The translations under genes and the position numbers were made by a program. The notes under the pieces are model-generated. The model ran no database searches, was not told where the DNA came from, and saw nothing but the letters and a program-made list of their open reading frames with translations. From Streptomyces viridochromogenes DSM 40736 (GTDB lineage: Bacteria; Actinomycetota; Actinomycetes; Streptomycetales; Streptomycetaceae): a stretch of DNA of 37,998 nt. Location: positions 8,279,186 through 8,317,183 of the forward strand of contig NZ_GG657757.1 in assembly GCF_000158955.1 (NCBI RefSeq), written 5' to 3'. Positions 23,365 through 31,864 of the stretch are shown piece after piece (the first letter of the stretch is position 1; every line of letters begins with the position of its first letter).

Positions 23365-26300
23365 TCAGGTGGGCGGCGATCTCGTCGACGTGCGGCGGGA
23401 TCGAGCAGCGACAGGTGGTGACCGGGGCACCCGCACGACCTCCAGGCGCGGGCACACCTCGTCCCAGCCGAGCGCCTCGTCGTCCCGTTCGTACGCCGGG
23501 TCGCGCACGGTGTGGGGAGCGGGCTCGGTGGCCCGGTAGAGGACGACCTGCCCGGTGTAGCCGCCGGGGTCGTGCGACTCCCCGATGCCCAGGTCCAGGT
23601 AGGACGCCCGCTGGTGCTCCAGCGCGGCGGGCGGCACGGCGGCGGCCTCGCGCAGCGCCCCCAGCACGGTGTCGATGCGGGCCCGGTCGTCTTCCATGGC
23701 CACGAGCCGGTCGAAGGGCAACTCCAGCTCGACGCCGTAGGCGCCGGCGACGTGGCGGGCGAAGCCCTCGAAGTGCGCCCGGATCCGGTCGGCCCGGGTC
23801 AGCCCCGGGCGGGAAAGGGGCCGTACGGAGTCGATGAGCACCACCAGCCGCACCTCCCGCCCGGCGGCGGTCAGTTGCCGTGCGGTCTCCTGGGCGACGA
23901 AGCCGCCGAAGGACCAGCCGCCCAGCACGCAGGGCCCGTCGGGGCGAACGGTGCTGATCGCCTGCGCGTAGCGCCGTGCCTTCGCCGGCACGGTCCGGGC
24001 CTCCTCGATCCGCTCCAGCCCGTACACCGGCTGGTCGTCGCCCAGCCGTTCGGTGAGCGCGTGGTACACGGAGACCGGGCCGCCGGCCGCGTGGACCAGG
24101 AACAGCGGGGGCCGCGAGCCGGTGGCGCGCAGCACGGACAGCGGAGTGTCCTCACGGGGGAGCGCCCGCTGGACGCGGGCGGCGGTGTCCTCGACGGTGA
24201 CGGCGGCGAACAGGTCGCGCAGGGACAGTTCGATGCCGAACTCGTGCTCGACGGCGGTACGGATGCGGGCGGCCATCAGCGAGTCCAGCCCGAGGTCGGC
24301 CCATCGGGCTTGCGGGGTGATGCGGGCGGGCCGGTGGCCGGTGACGGCGGCGATGTGGCGGGTCAGCCGGCCCAGGACCGAGGAGGACTCCGGCACGTCG
24401 GCGGGAGGCTCCTCCTCGGGCACCGGCTCGGTGTGTGCCCGGCCGTCCGTCCACCAGTGCCGTACGTGCCGCCACCGGGGCAGGGGCAGGTCGACGACCC
24501 GGCCGGGCGGCACGGGGAGCCGCCCGCCCGCCGCGTAGAGGGCAGCCAGCCGGCCGGCGAACGCCTCCGCCCCGTCGGAGTCCCGGCGCAGGGTGGCCAG
24601 GGCGAGGGCGCCGGGCACGGTGTCGGCGATCGCTCCCGCCAGCACCGGGTGGGGCGAGACCTCGACGAAGGCCGTGTGGCCGTCGGCCGCCGCGGACGCG
24701 AGCGCCCGGTCCAGCCGTACGGGCCGCCTCATGTTGGCCGCCCAGTGGGCCGCGTCGAACACGCAGTCGCCACGCGGGTCGTCGAGGACGGTGGAGTGGA
24801 CCGGGACATTCGCCCGCCGGCCCCGGATGCCGGAGAGCGCCTCGACGAGCTCCGGCAACAGCGCGTCCACCTGCGGAGAGTGCCCGGCGCCGACGACCCG
24901 CATGGCCCGGGCCGCCCGGCCCTGCCCCTCCAGCCGGCGCACCAGCCCGGCCACGGCCGTCTCCTCTCCCGTGACGACCTTCTGCCGGGGCGAGGAGTGC
25001 ACGGCGACGTGCACACCGGGGAAGTCCCGCTCCAGATACTTCAGTTCGGTGTCGTCGAGATCCACCACGGCCATCGCACCACCGCGCAGCCCGCTCAGCA
25101 GCCGGGCCCGCACCGCGATGACTCGCGCCCCGTCCGCCACGTCCAGCGCGCCCGCGCACACGGCCGCCGCCACCTCGCCCATGGAGTGGCCGATCACCGC
25201 GGCGGGCTCGACCCCGTACGAACGCCACAGCTCGGCGAGCGCCAACTGGATCCCGAACAGGACGGGTTGGGCGACCTCCAGGCGGTCGAGGCCGGCCCCG
25301 GGGGACAGGTGGTCGCGCAGGGACATGCCGCACTCCGGGGCGAGGTGCGGGTCGAGCTTCTCCACGGCGGCGGCGAACGCGGGTTCCTCGGCCAGCAGAC
25401 GGCGGCCCATACCGGGCCACTGGCTGCCGTAGCCGGAGAACACCCACACCGGGCCGCGTCCCACGCGGTCACGGTCATCGGTCACCACCCGTGCGTCGTC
25501 CCGCCCCGCCGCCAACGAACCCAGGGCAGTGGCCAGTTCGGCCCGGCCCCGGGCCACGACAGCGGCGCGGACGGGGCCTCGGCCGGTCCGCCCTGCGAGG
25601 GTCCGGGCCACGTCGGCGGGGTGCGCGGTGCTCCCGCGCAGCCAGTCGGCGAGCCTGCCCGCCGTGTCGCGGACGCGCTCGGCGTCGAGATCGGAGAGCA
25701 GGTGCAGGCGGGCGGCGGGTTCCTCGGCCGGTCGTGCGGGGACCGGGCCGGACGTCCCTTCCTCCAGCACCACATGGGCGTTGGTGCCGCCGAAGCCGAA
25801 CCCGGAGACCCCCGCGACGGCCGTGCCGCCGTAGCGGGGCCAGGGCTCCGGCTCGGTCACGACGCGCAGCCGGTCGTCGGTGAGGGACGTGCCCTGCGCG
25901 CAGTGCAGCGACGGCGGAATGCCGTCGTGGTGCAGGGCGAGCACTGTTTTCACCAGGCCGGCGACGCCCGCGGCCGACTCCAGATGGCCGAGGTTGCCCT
26001 TCACGGACCCCAGCAGCAGCGGCTGGTCCGGGTCGCGGCCCGCGCCGAGCACCGCGCCGAGCGCGCCCGCCTCGATCGGGTCGCCCAGCGGCGTACCGGT
26101 GCCGTGCGCCTCCACGTAGTCGACCTGTGCCGCGGCGAGTCCCGCCCGCGCGTACGCGCTCTCCAGCAACGCCCGCTGAGCCGCCGGGTTGGGCGCCATC
26201 AGCCCGTTCGAGCGGCCGTCGGAGTTGACGGCCGTGGCGCGGATGACGGCCAGCACCCGGTCCCCGTCCCGCTCCGCGTCGGACAGTCGCTTCAGGACCA

Positions 26301-27297
26301 CGGCCGCACAGCCCTCGCCGCGCCCGATGCCGTCGGCCCCCGCCGAGAACGGCTTGCACCGCCCGTCCGGCGCGAGGGCTCCCGCTCTGCGGAAGGCGAC
26401 CGTGACGGCCGGTGACAGCAGCAGGTTCACCCCGGCGGCGATCGCCGTGTCGCTCTCGCCCATACGCAGGCTGACACAGGCGTGGTGCACCGCGACCAGC
26501 GAGGACGAACAGGCCGTGTCGACGGCCAGACTCGGCCCCCGGGTGTCCAGGACGTAGGCGAGCCGTCCGGCGGTGACGCTCAACGCGCCCCCGGCCGGGG
26601 CCCAGGGATCGACGGCGGCCGGATCGGCGCCCGTGAGCTGCCCGTACTCCGGGGCGGACACGCCGACGAACACCCCGGTGGCGGTGCCGGCGAGCGACCC
26701 GGCCGGTACGGCGGCGTGGTCGAGCGCCTCGTGGACGACCTCCAGCAGGATCCGCTGCTGGGGGTCCATCACCGCGGCCTCGCGCGGGGTGATGCGGAAG
26801 AACTCCGCGTCGAACCCGGCGATGTCGTCGAGATACCCGCCGTAGGGGCGTGCGTCGGCGGGCGGGAAGGCGGTGAAGTCGCGCCAGCGGTCCTCCGGGA
26901 CCCGCCGGATCGCGTCGACGCCCTCGCACAGCAGCCGCCAGTAGTCGTCCGGGCCGTGCACCGCGCCGGGCAGCCGGCAGCCGACCCCGACGACGGCGAC
27001 CGGCCCGGCGGTCCCGCCCGGCACCGCGGGCGGCGCCCCCGGTGGCGCTTCGGCCTCCGTTCGGCACAGCCGCGCCACCAGGGCCTCCCCGGTGGGCGTC
27101 TCCCACAGCAGTGTGGCCGGCAGTTCCCGGCCCGTGGCCCGGGACAGCTCACCGGCCAGGGCGACCGCGTCCCGTGAGGACATGCCGAGATCCGCGAGCG
27201 GCCGGTCCATGGGGACGTCCTCGGGGGAGGTGCCGTACCAGACGGCCACCCGTTCCGCGATCAGCCGGCGCAGCGCGCCCTCCTCGACGGGCCTCAT
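23365..27297 (-). CDS. Pks13-like polyketide synthase (ACP-KS-AT-ACP-TE)
   Basis: The 1310 residues follow the Pks13 domain order. N-terminal ACP: LADLGMSSRDAVAL, phosphopantetheine Ser41. KS (about 98-520): Cys264 in DTACSSS, His399 and His439. AT (about 615-900): Ser706 in GHSMGE; the HAFH/YASH specificity site reads GAGH (804-807). Second ACP: LGLDSL, Ser1007. Thioesterase: nucleophile GGWSFGG (Ser1130) and Asp1157. There are no reductive domains, so it should perform one Claisen condensation and release or transfer an alpha-alkyl beta-keto acyl chain. Mycobacterial Pks13 has the same order but about 1730 residues. The start overlaps the ligase stop by four bases. The last ~27 residues are out of frame: the expected end VPGHHLSLLD then PPHVDEIAAHLSRVL lies in other frames at 23350-23440, so the catalytic TE His is lost as read. 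Confidence 0.9.
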   Translation of the reverse strand: MRPVEEGALRRLIAERVAVWYGTSPEDVPMDRPLADLGMSSRDAVALAGELSRATGRELPATLLWETPTGEALVARLCRTEAEAPPGAPPAVPGGTAGPVAVVGVGCRLPGAVHGPDDYWRLLCEGVDAIRRVPEDRWRDFTAFPPADARPYGGYLDDIAGFDAEFFRITPREAAVMDPQQRILLEVVHEALDHAAVPAGSLAGTATGVFVGVSAPEYGQLTGADPAAVDPWAPAGGALSVTAGRLAYVLDTRGPSLAVDTACSSSLVAVHHACVSLRMGESDTAIAAGVNLLLSPAVTVAFRRAGALAPDGRCKPFSAGADGIGRGEGCAAVVLKRLSDAERDGDRVLAVIRATAVNSDGRSNGLMAPNPAAQRALLESAYARAGLAAAQVDYVEAHGTGTPLGDPIEAGALGAVLGAGRDPDQPLLLGSVKGNLGHLESAAGVAGLVKTVLALHHDGIPPSLHCAQGTSLTDDRLRVVTEPEPWPRYGGTAVAGVSGFGFGGTNAHVVLEEGTSGPVPARPAEEPAARLHLLSDLDAERVRDTAGRLADWLRGSTAHPADVARTLAGRTGRGPVRAAVVARGRAELATALGSLAAGRDDARVVTDDRDRVGRGPVWVFSGYGSQWPGMGRRLLAEEPAFAAAVEKLDPHLAPECGMSLRDHLSPGAGLDRLEVAQPVLFGIQLALAELWRSYGVEPAAVIGHSMGEVAAAVCAGALDVADGARVIAVRARLLSGLRGGAMAVVDLDDTELKYLERDFPGVHVAVHSSPRQKVVTGEETAVAGLVRRLEGQGRAARAMRVVGAGHSPQVDALLPELVEALSGIRGRRANVPVHSTVLDDPRGDCVFDAAHWAANMRRPVRLDRALASAAADGHTAFVEVSPHPVLAGAIADTVPGALALATLRRDSDGAEAFAGRLAALYAAGGRLPVPPGRVVDLPLPRWRHVRHWWTDGRAHTEPVPEEEPPADVPESSSVLGRLTRHIAAVTGHRPARITPQARWADLGLDSLMAARIRTAVEHEFGIELSLRDLFAAVTVEDTAARVQRALPREDTPLSVLRATGSRPPLFLVHAAGGPVSVYHALTERLGDDQPVYGLERIEEARTVPAKARRYAQAISTVRPDGPCVLGGWSFGGFVAQETARQLTAAGREVRLVVLIDSVRPLSRPGLTRADRIRAHFEGFARHVAGAYGVELELPFDRLVAMEDDRARIDTVLGALREAAAVPPAALEHQRASYLDLGIGESHDPGGYTGQVVLYRATEPAPHTVRDPAYERDDEALGWDEVCPRLEVVRVPRSPPVAARSRRTSTRSPPT

Positions 27298-29057
27298 CCC
27301 GCGGCACCCGCCGCCACCCGGTCCCGCCCGCCGTAGGCGCCCTCCAGGTACCGGGCCCGGGTCAGCGCCCGCGACACTTTCCCGCTGGAGGTACGCGGCA
27401 CCGTGCCCGGCGGCACCAGCACGACGTCGGCGAGCCGCAGCCCGTGCCGTGCGGAGACGGCACCGCGCACGGCCCGCAGCACGCCCGGCACGTCCAGCTC
27501 GGCGAGGCGCGCGGTCCGCGCGTGCTCCGCCACGACGACGACCCGTTCACCACCGGCGCCGCCCGGCACGGCGAACGCCGCGAGCCGGTCCCGGCGCACC
27601 GCCTCGTGCGCCTCCTGGACCGTGGCCTCGACGTCCTGCGGGTAGTGGTTGCGGCCGTCGACGATGATCAGGTCCTTCAGGCGTCCCGTGACGACCAGCT
27701 GCCCCTCCAGCACCGTCCCCAGGTCACCCGTGCGCAGCCAGCGGCCGGGCTCCGCCGCGGCGCCCGCGAACTCGGCCCCGAAGACGTCCTCCGAGTCCCG
27801 GTTCCAGTAGCCGCGGCCCACGTTCGGGCCCTGCACCCAGATCTCGCCGACCTCGCCCTCCGACAGGAGCGCCCGAGTCACGGGGTCGGCGACCCGGACC
27901 CGCTGGTCCGCCGGGCTGCCGCAGCCCGCGAGCAGCACGGCCCGGGGATCGTCAGCCCGCGCGGGCAGCGCCTTCCCGGCCGCCAGGGCGTCACGGTCGA
28001 GCGCGAACCGGCGCAGCGGCTCGTCCGGCCGGGCCGCGCAGACGAACACGGTGGCCTCGGCCAGCCCGTAGGACGGACAGTGCGTCTCGGGAGCCAGGCC
28101 CTGGGCGGCGAACGTGGCGTGGAACCGGTCGGCCGTGCCCGGCCGGACCGGCTCGCTGCCGTTGATCAGCGCGGTGACCCCGTCCAGCCGCAAGCCCTCC
28201 CTCTGCTCGGCGGTGACGGTCGCGACGCAGTAGTCGTAGGCGAAGTTGGGCGCCGCGCTGATCGCGTTCGGATGCGCGGCGAGCAGCCGCAGCCAGCGCA
28301 CCGGCTCGTGCAGGAACGCCGCCGGGTCCATCAGCGCCGACAGCACTCCGCGCACCACCGGGGCCGCCACGCTGAGCACCAGACCCATGTCGTGGTAGAG
28401 CGGCAGCCAGCCCACGCAGGTCACCGGGCGGGTGTCGGCACCGTAGGCGGCGAGCGCCTGGCGGGCGTTGGCGACGACGTTGCCGTGACTGATCTCCACG
28501 CCCGCCGGGGCTCGCGTCGAACCGGAGGTGTACTGGAGATAGGCGGTCGCCCCGGGGTCCGGTGCGCCGGGCCGCCAGTTCCGGCCCTCGTCGTCGCTCA
28601 CCTCGTCCGCGACGACGATCTGCGGCCCGTCGGCACCGATGAACTCGCGCACCTCGTCCCGGGCCCGGCGCGTGGTCACGACGACCTCGGGACACGCGTC
28701 GGCGAGCACGCCCGCGAGCCGGTCCGCGTGGCCCGGCAGGCCCGGCGGATACAGCGGCACGGCGACCAGCCCGGCGGTCAGGGCCGCGAGGAACGCGGTC
28801 ACGTACTCCGTGCCCTGCGGGCACAGCAGCGCCACCCGGTCCCCGGGCGCGGCCTGCCCGGCGAGGCGGGCGGCGAGCGCCCGCACGCGTACGTCCAGGC
28901 GGCGCCAGGTCAGGGTGCGGTGGACGCCGCGCGAGTGCGGTGCCGGATGCTCGACGAAGCTGAACGCCCGGCGTTCGGGGGTGGTTTCGGCCCAGTGCCG
29001 CACGTACTCCGGCAGCGTGGGGCACACGGGCGCGAGCGGGGGGCGGCGGCTGTCCAT
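27294..29057 (-). CDS. Fatty-acyl-AMP ligase (FAAL, FadD32-like)
   Basis: FAALs activate fatty acids as acyl-adenylates and load them onto an ACP instead of CoA. The 587-residue protein has the FAAL/FadD32 form of the P-loop, LQYTSGSTRAPAGVEISHGN (residues 174-193), in which the usual PKG lysine is absent. It also has GWLPLYHDMGL, PSYGLAEATVFV, LRTGDLG and the A8 hinge GRLKDLIIVDGRNHYPQDVE. The C-terminal PRTSSGKVSRALTR holds the catalytic lysine. The FAAL-type motif PNVGRGYWNRDSEDVFGAEF is present. ATG 29057 has GGAG about 11 bases upstream. It ends inside the start codon of the synthase gene, so the two are translationally coupled, and it most likely feeds the synthase N-terminal ACP. Confidence 0.93.
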   Translation of the reverse strand: MDSRRPPLAPVCPTLPEYVRHWAETTPERRAFSFVEHPAPHSRGVHRTLTWRRLDVRVRALAARLAGQAAPGDRVALLCPQGTEYVTAFLAALTAGLVAVPLYPPGLPGHADRLAGVLADACPEVVVTTRRARDEVREFIGADGPQIVVADEVSDDEGRNWRPGAPDPGATAYLQYTSGSTRAPAGVEISHGNVVANARQALAAYGADTRPVTCVGWLPLYHDMGLVLSVAAPVVRGVLSALMDPAAFLHEPVRWLRLLAAHPNAISAAPNFAYDYCVATVTAEQREGLRLDGVTALINGSEPVRPGTADRFHATFAAQGLAPETHCPSYGLAEATVFVCAARPDEPLRRFALDRDALAAGKALPARADDPRAVLLAGCGSPADQRVRVADPVTRALLSEGEVGEIWVQGPNVGRGYWNRDSEDVFGAEFAGAAAEPGRWLRTGDLGTVLEGQLVVTGRLKDLIIVDGRNHYPQDVEATVQEAHEAVRRDRLAAFAVPGGAGGERVVVVAEHARTARLAELDVPGVLRAVRGAVSARHGLRLADVVLVPPGTVPRTSSGKVSRALTRARYLEGAYGGRDRVAAGAAG

Positions 29058-29116
29058 CAGGCGGGGCTCCTCACGGCGCGGATCTGCAGGGGGGGTCGCA
29101 AAAAGAAGGAAGGCGG

Positions 29117-30691
29117 CTAGAGCGGGATGTTGCCGTGCCGGCGCTCCGGCATCGGCGCGCGTTTGCCGCGCAGGGCGCGCAGCCCGCGGCAGACCTGCTC
29201 CCGGGTCTCGCGCGGTGCGATGACGGCGTCGACATACCCGCGCTCGGCGGCGAGATACGGGGTGCCGTGGGTGCGCTCGTACGCGGCGAGCAGGCGGGCG
29301 CGCAGCGCCTCGGGGTCGGTGGCGGCGGCGAGTTCACGCCGGTGCAGCACGCCCACGGCCCCCTCGGCGCCCATCACGGCGATCCGGGCGGTGGGCCAGG
29401 CGAGGTTCACGTCGGCGCCCAGGTGCTTGGAGCCCATGACCGCGTACCCGCCGCCGTAGGCCTTGCGCACCACCACCGTGACCTTGGGTACGGTCGCCTC
29501 GGCGTAGGCGTACAGCAGTTTCGCTCCGCGTCGGATGATCCCGGCCTGCTCCTGCCGTACCCCGGACAGATACCCGGGCACGTCGGCGAAGGTCAGCAGC
29601 GGGATGCCGAAAGCGTCGCAGAACCGTACGAACCGGGCCGCCTTCTCGGACGCGTCGATGTCGAGGACCCCGGCCGCGTGCAGCGGCTGGTTGGCGACGA
29701 CACCCACCGAGCGGCCCTCGACCCGGGCCAGGGCGCAGATGATGTTCGGCGCGAACAGCTCCTGCACCTGGAGCAGTTCACCGTCGTCGACGACCGCGTG
29801 CAGGACGTCCCGCATGTCGTAGGCCTCGCCCAGCCGGTCCGGGACGACCTCGTCGAGCCCGGTGCCGGACGGCGCGTGCCCGGGGGCGTACTCCGGCGGC
29901 CGTTCCAGGTTGTTGGCCGGGAGGTACGACAGCAGGTCGCGCACGGTGTCGAGGGCGTCCGCCTCGTCGGCGGCGAGGAAGTGGGCGTTGCCGTTGACCG
30001 TGTTGCTGGTGCGGGCGCCGCCCAGCTCCTCGGCGGTGGTGCGCTCGCCGGTGACCGTCTCGATGACGTCCGGGCCGGTGACGAACATGTGCGAGGCGCC
30101 GTCCACCATCACCGTGAAGTCGGTGATCGCCGGCGAGTACGCGGCACCGCCCGCACACGGCCCGAGGACGACCGATATCTGGGGGATCACCCCGGACGCC
30201 TTGACGTTGCGCCGCACCAGCTCGGCGTAGAGGGCGAGAGCGGCGACACCCTCCTGGATCCGGGCTCCGCCTCCGTCGTTGAGGCCGATCACCGGGCAGC
30301 CGGTCTTCAGCGCCAGGTCCATCAGGGCGGCGGTCTTCTCGCCGAACGCCTCACCCATGCTGCCGCCGAACACCGTGGAGTCCTGGGCGAACACGCACAC
30401 CGGGCGGCCGTCGACCGTGCCGTACCCGGTGACGACCCCGTCGCCGTAGGGGCGCCGGGCGTCCACCCCGGCCGGCCGGGCTCGTACGAACAGGCCGGTC
30501 TCGGTGAAGGAGTCCTTGTCCACGAGCCGTTCGATCCGCTCCCGGGCCGAGAACTCCCCGCGCCTGCGCGGCCCGTCCGGAGCCACCGCCGCGCCCCGGC
30601 GGTCCTCCAGGCCGGCGACACGCTCCGCGGTGCTCCCGGGCACGTGCGTCGTCGCTTCTCCCGGGCCGGATGCCGTCACCTCTGTGCTCAC
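29117..30691 (-). CDS. Acyl-CoA carboxylase beta subunit (AccD4/PccB-like carboxyltransferase)
   Basis: This 524-residue carboxyltransferase would move CO2 from biotin to the alpha carbon of an acyl-CoA, giving a 2-alkylmalonyl-CoA extender. Both crotonase-like halves are present, with oxyanion glycines in VVLGPCAGGAAYSP (174-187) and KAYGGGYAVMGSKHLGADVN (410-429). In propionyl-CoA carboxylase PccB the equivalent of residue 417 is Asp (AYDVMGSK), which restricts acyl size; here it is Ala, compatible with a longer chain. No alpha (biotin carboxylase) or epsilon subunit is adjacent, so a shared one must serve. GTG 30691 has GGAGG 6 bases upstream and gives the family's normal length; the open frame up to 30808 is discarded. 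It is the first gene of the operon, 59 bases before the ligase. Confidence 0.92.
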   Translation of the reverse strand: MSTEVTASGPGEATTHVPGSTAERVAGLEDRRGAAVAPDGPRRRGEFSARERIERLVDKDSFTETGLFVRARPAGVDARRPYGDGVVTGYGTVDGRPVCVFAQDSTVFGGSMGEAFGEKTAALMDLALKTGCPVIGLNDGGGARIQEGVAALALYAELVRRNVKASGVIPQISVVLGPCAGGAAYSPAITDFTVMVDGASHMFVTGPDVIETVTGERTTAEELGGARTSNTVNGNAHFLAADEADALDTVRDLLSYLPANNLERPPEYAPGHAPSGTGLDEVVPDRLGEAYDMRDVLHAVVDDGELLQVQELFAPNIICALARVEGRSVGVVANQPLHAAGVLDIDASEKAARFVRFCDAFGIPLLTFADVPGYLSGVRQEQAGIIRRGAKLLYAYAEATVPKVTVVVRKAYGGGYAVMGSKHLGADVNLAWPTARIAVMGAEGAVGVLHRRELAAATDPEALRARLLAAYERTHGTPYLAAERGYVDAVIAPRETREQVCRGLRALRGKRAPMPERRHGNIPL

Positions 30692-30842
30692 GACCACCTC
30701 CGAAGTGGTCCTCGAATATGGCAGTGAGACAGCGGAGTGCCGAGTGGATCGCCGTTCTGTGTGGGGGAGTTGAGTCATTCGACGCCGGCTTTCATCCCCC
30801 TGTGACAAGGGGTGCCCGACCGGCCGCCGAGCGGCGGGCGCG

Positions 30843-30865
30843 ATTCAGTTGCCCGAGTGCTGAAT
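30843..30865. promoter_or_regulatory. Inverted repeat ATTCAG-N11-CTGAAT, possible operator
   Basis: A perfect 6-bp inverted repeat with 11-base spacing lies in the 275-base gap between the divergent carboxylase and aldo/keto reductase genes. Its position, 152 and 102 bases from the two starts, suits a regulator site. The binder is unknown; the nearby PucR protein is one candidate. Confidence 0.4.
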
Positions 30866-30966
30866 GCGTTCTCCATCTTCTATTGGACCTCGGGCCGCCC
30901 CGGGTCCAGGCTGGAACGCACCATCGCCCGACAGCCGAGAACACAGCCGGAAGAGGTCGCGAGCCC

Positions 30967-31824
30967 ATGCACACCCGCCGCATCGGTGACGTCGAGGTCA
31001 GCGCGATCGGCCTGGGCGCGATGCCCATGTCCATCGAGGGACGACCGGACGAGGAGCGCTCCCTCGCCACCGTCCACGCCGCGCTCGACGCCGGCGTGAC
31101 CTTCATCGACACCGCGGACGCCTACCACCGCGACGCCGACGAGGTCGGCCACAACGAGACCCTCTTGGCCAAGGCCCTCGCCACCCACGACCGCGGCGGC
31201 GACGTCCTGGTCGCCACCAAGGGCGGCCATCTGCGCCCCGGCGACGGCAGTTGGACGCTGGACGGCAGCCCGCGCCACCTCAAGGAGGCCTGCGAGGCGT
31301 CCCTGCGCCGGCTCGGCGTGGAGGCCATCGGGCTCTACCAGTTCCACCGCCCCGACCCGCGCGTCCCCTACGCCGACTCCGTCGGAGCGATCCGGGACCT
31401 CCTGGACGAGGGCAAGATCCGCATGGCGGGGATCTCCAACGCGAACCCGGACCAGATCCGGCAGGCGAACGACATCCTCGGCGGCCGGCTGGTCTCCGTG
31501 CAGAACCAGTTCTCCCCGGCGTTCCGCTCCAGCGAGCCGGAGCTGCGCCTGTGCGACGAACTCGGCATCGCGTTCCTGCCCTGGAGCCCGCTCGGCGGCA
31601 TCTCGCGCGCCGGTGAACTGGGCTCGGCCCACGCCGCGTTCGCCCGGATCGCCGAGGCGCGCGGGGTGAGTCCGCAGCGGGTGTGCCTGGCCTGGATGCT
31701 CGCCAAGTCGCCGGTCGTCGTCCCGATCCCGGGCGCGAGCCGCCCGGAGACCATCCGCGACTCGCTCGCCGCCGCCGACCTCACGCCGACCCCCGAGGAA
31801 CTGGCGGAACTGGACGCCGCCTGA
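30967..31824 (+). CDS. Aldo/keto reductase
   Basis: This 285-residue NADPH-dependent oxidoreductase folds as a TIM barrel. Catalytic residues are visible: Asp and Tyr in FIDTADAYHRD, Lys in VLVATKGG and His in LYQFHRPDPRV. The NADPH site is formed by AGISNANPDQI, FLPWSPLGG and the C-terminal VVVPIPGASRPETIRDSLAA. The length is normal for the YajO/pyridoxal-reductase-like group. ATG 30967 has GGAAGAGG about 8 bases upstream. It is divergent from the carboxylase-ligase-synthase operon and could share its control region. A role in reducing a keto intermediate of that pathway is conceivable but unsupported. A relic of a related enzyme lies at 17819-17962. Confidence 0.92.
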   Translation: MHTRRIGDVEVSAIGLGAMPMSIEGRPDEERSLATVHAALDAGVTFIDTADAYHRDADEVGHNETLLAKALATHDRGGDVLVATKGGHLRPGDGSWTLDGSPRHLKEACEASLRRLGVEAIGLYQFHRPDPRVPYADSVGAIRDLLDEGKIRMAGISNANPDQIRQANDILGGRLVSVQNQFSPAFRSSEPELRLCDELGIAFLPWSPLGGISRAGELGSAHAAFARIAEARGVSPQRVCLAWMLAKSPVVVPIPGASRPETIRDSLAAADLTPTPEELAELDAA

Positions 31825-31864
31825 GCGGGACGCCCCCCCCCGGATCTCACGCAGCGGACGGCCC

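Noticed and set aside
23512..26415. 967-codon plus-strand frame opposite the polyketide synthase
   Set aside because: Antisense shadow; all synthase active-site motifs are on the minus strand.
24000..27000. CRISPR-like or tandem repeat arrays
   Set aside because: Recurring GC words in the synthase gene are codon-bias effects without regular spacing; no array found anywhere in the window.
20207..30691. A genuine mycolic acid pathway
   Set aside because: No meromycolate-type elongation genes, no CmrA-like reductase and no trehalose monomycolate exporter in the window; only the condensation and transfer steps are resembled.
30967..31824. The aldo/keto reductase as the dedicated beta-keto reductase of the lipid pathway
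   Set aside because: Mycolate reduction uses an SDR-type enzyme, and the gene is divergent; kept only as a weak possibility.
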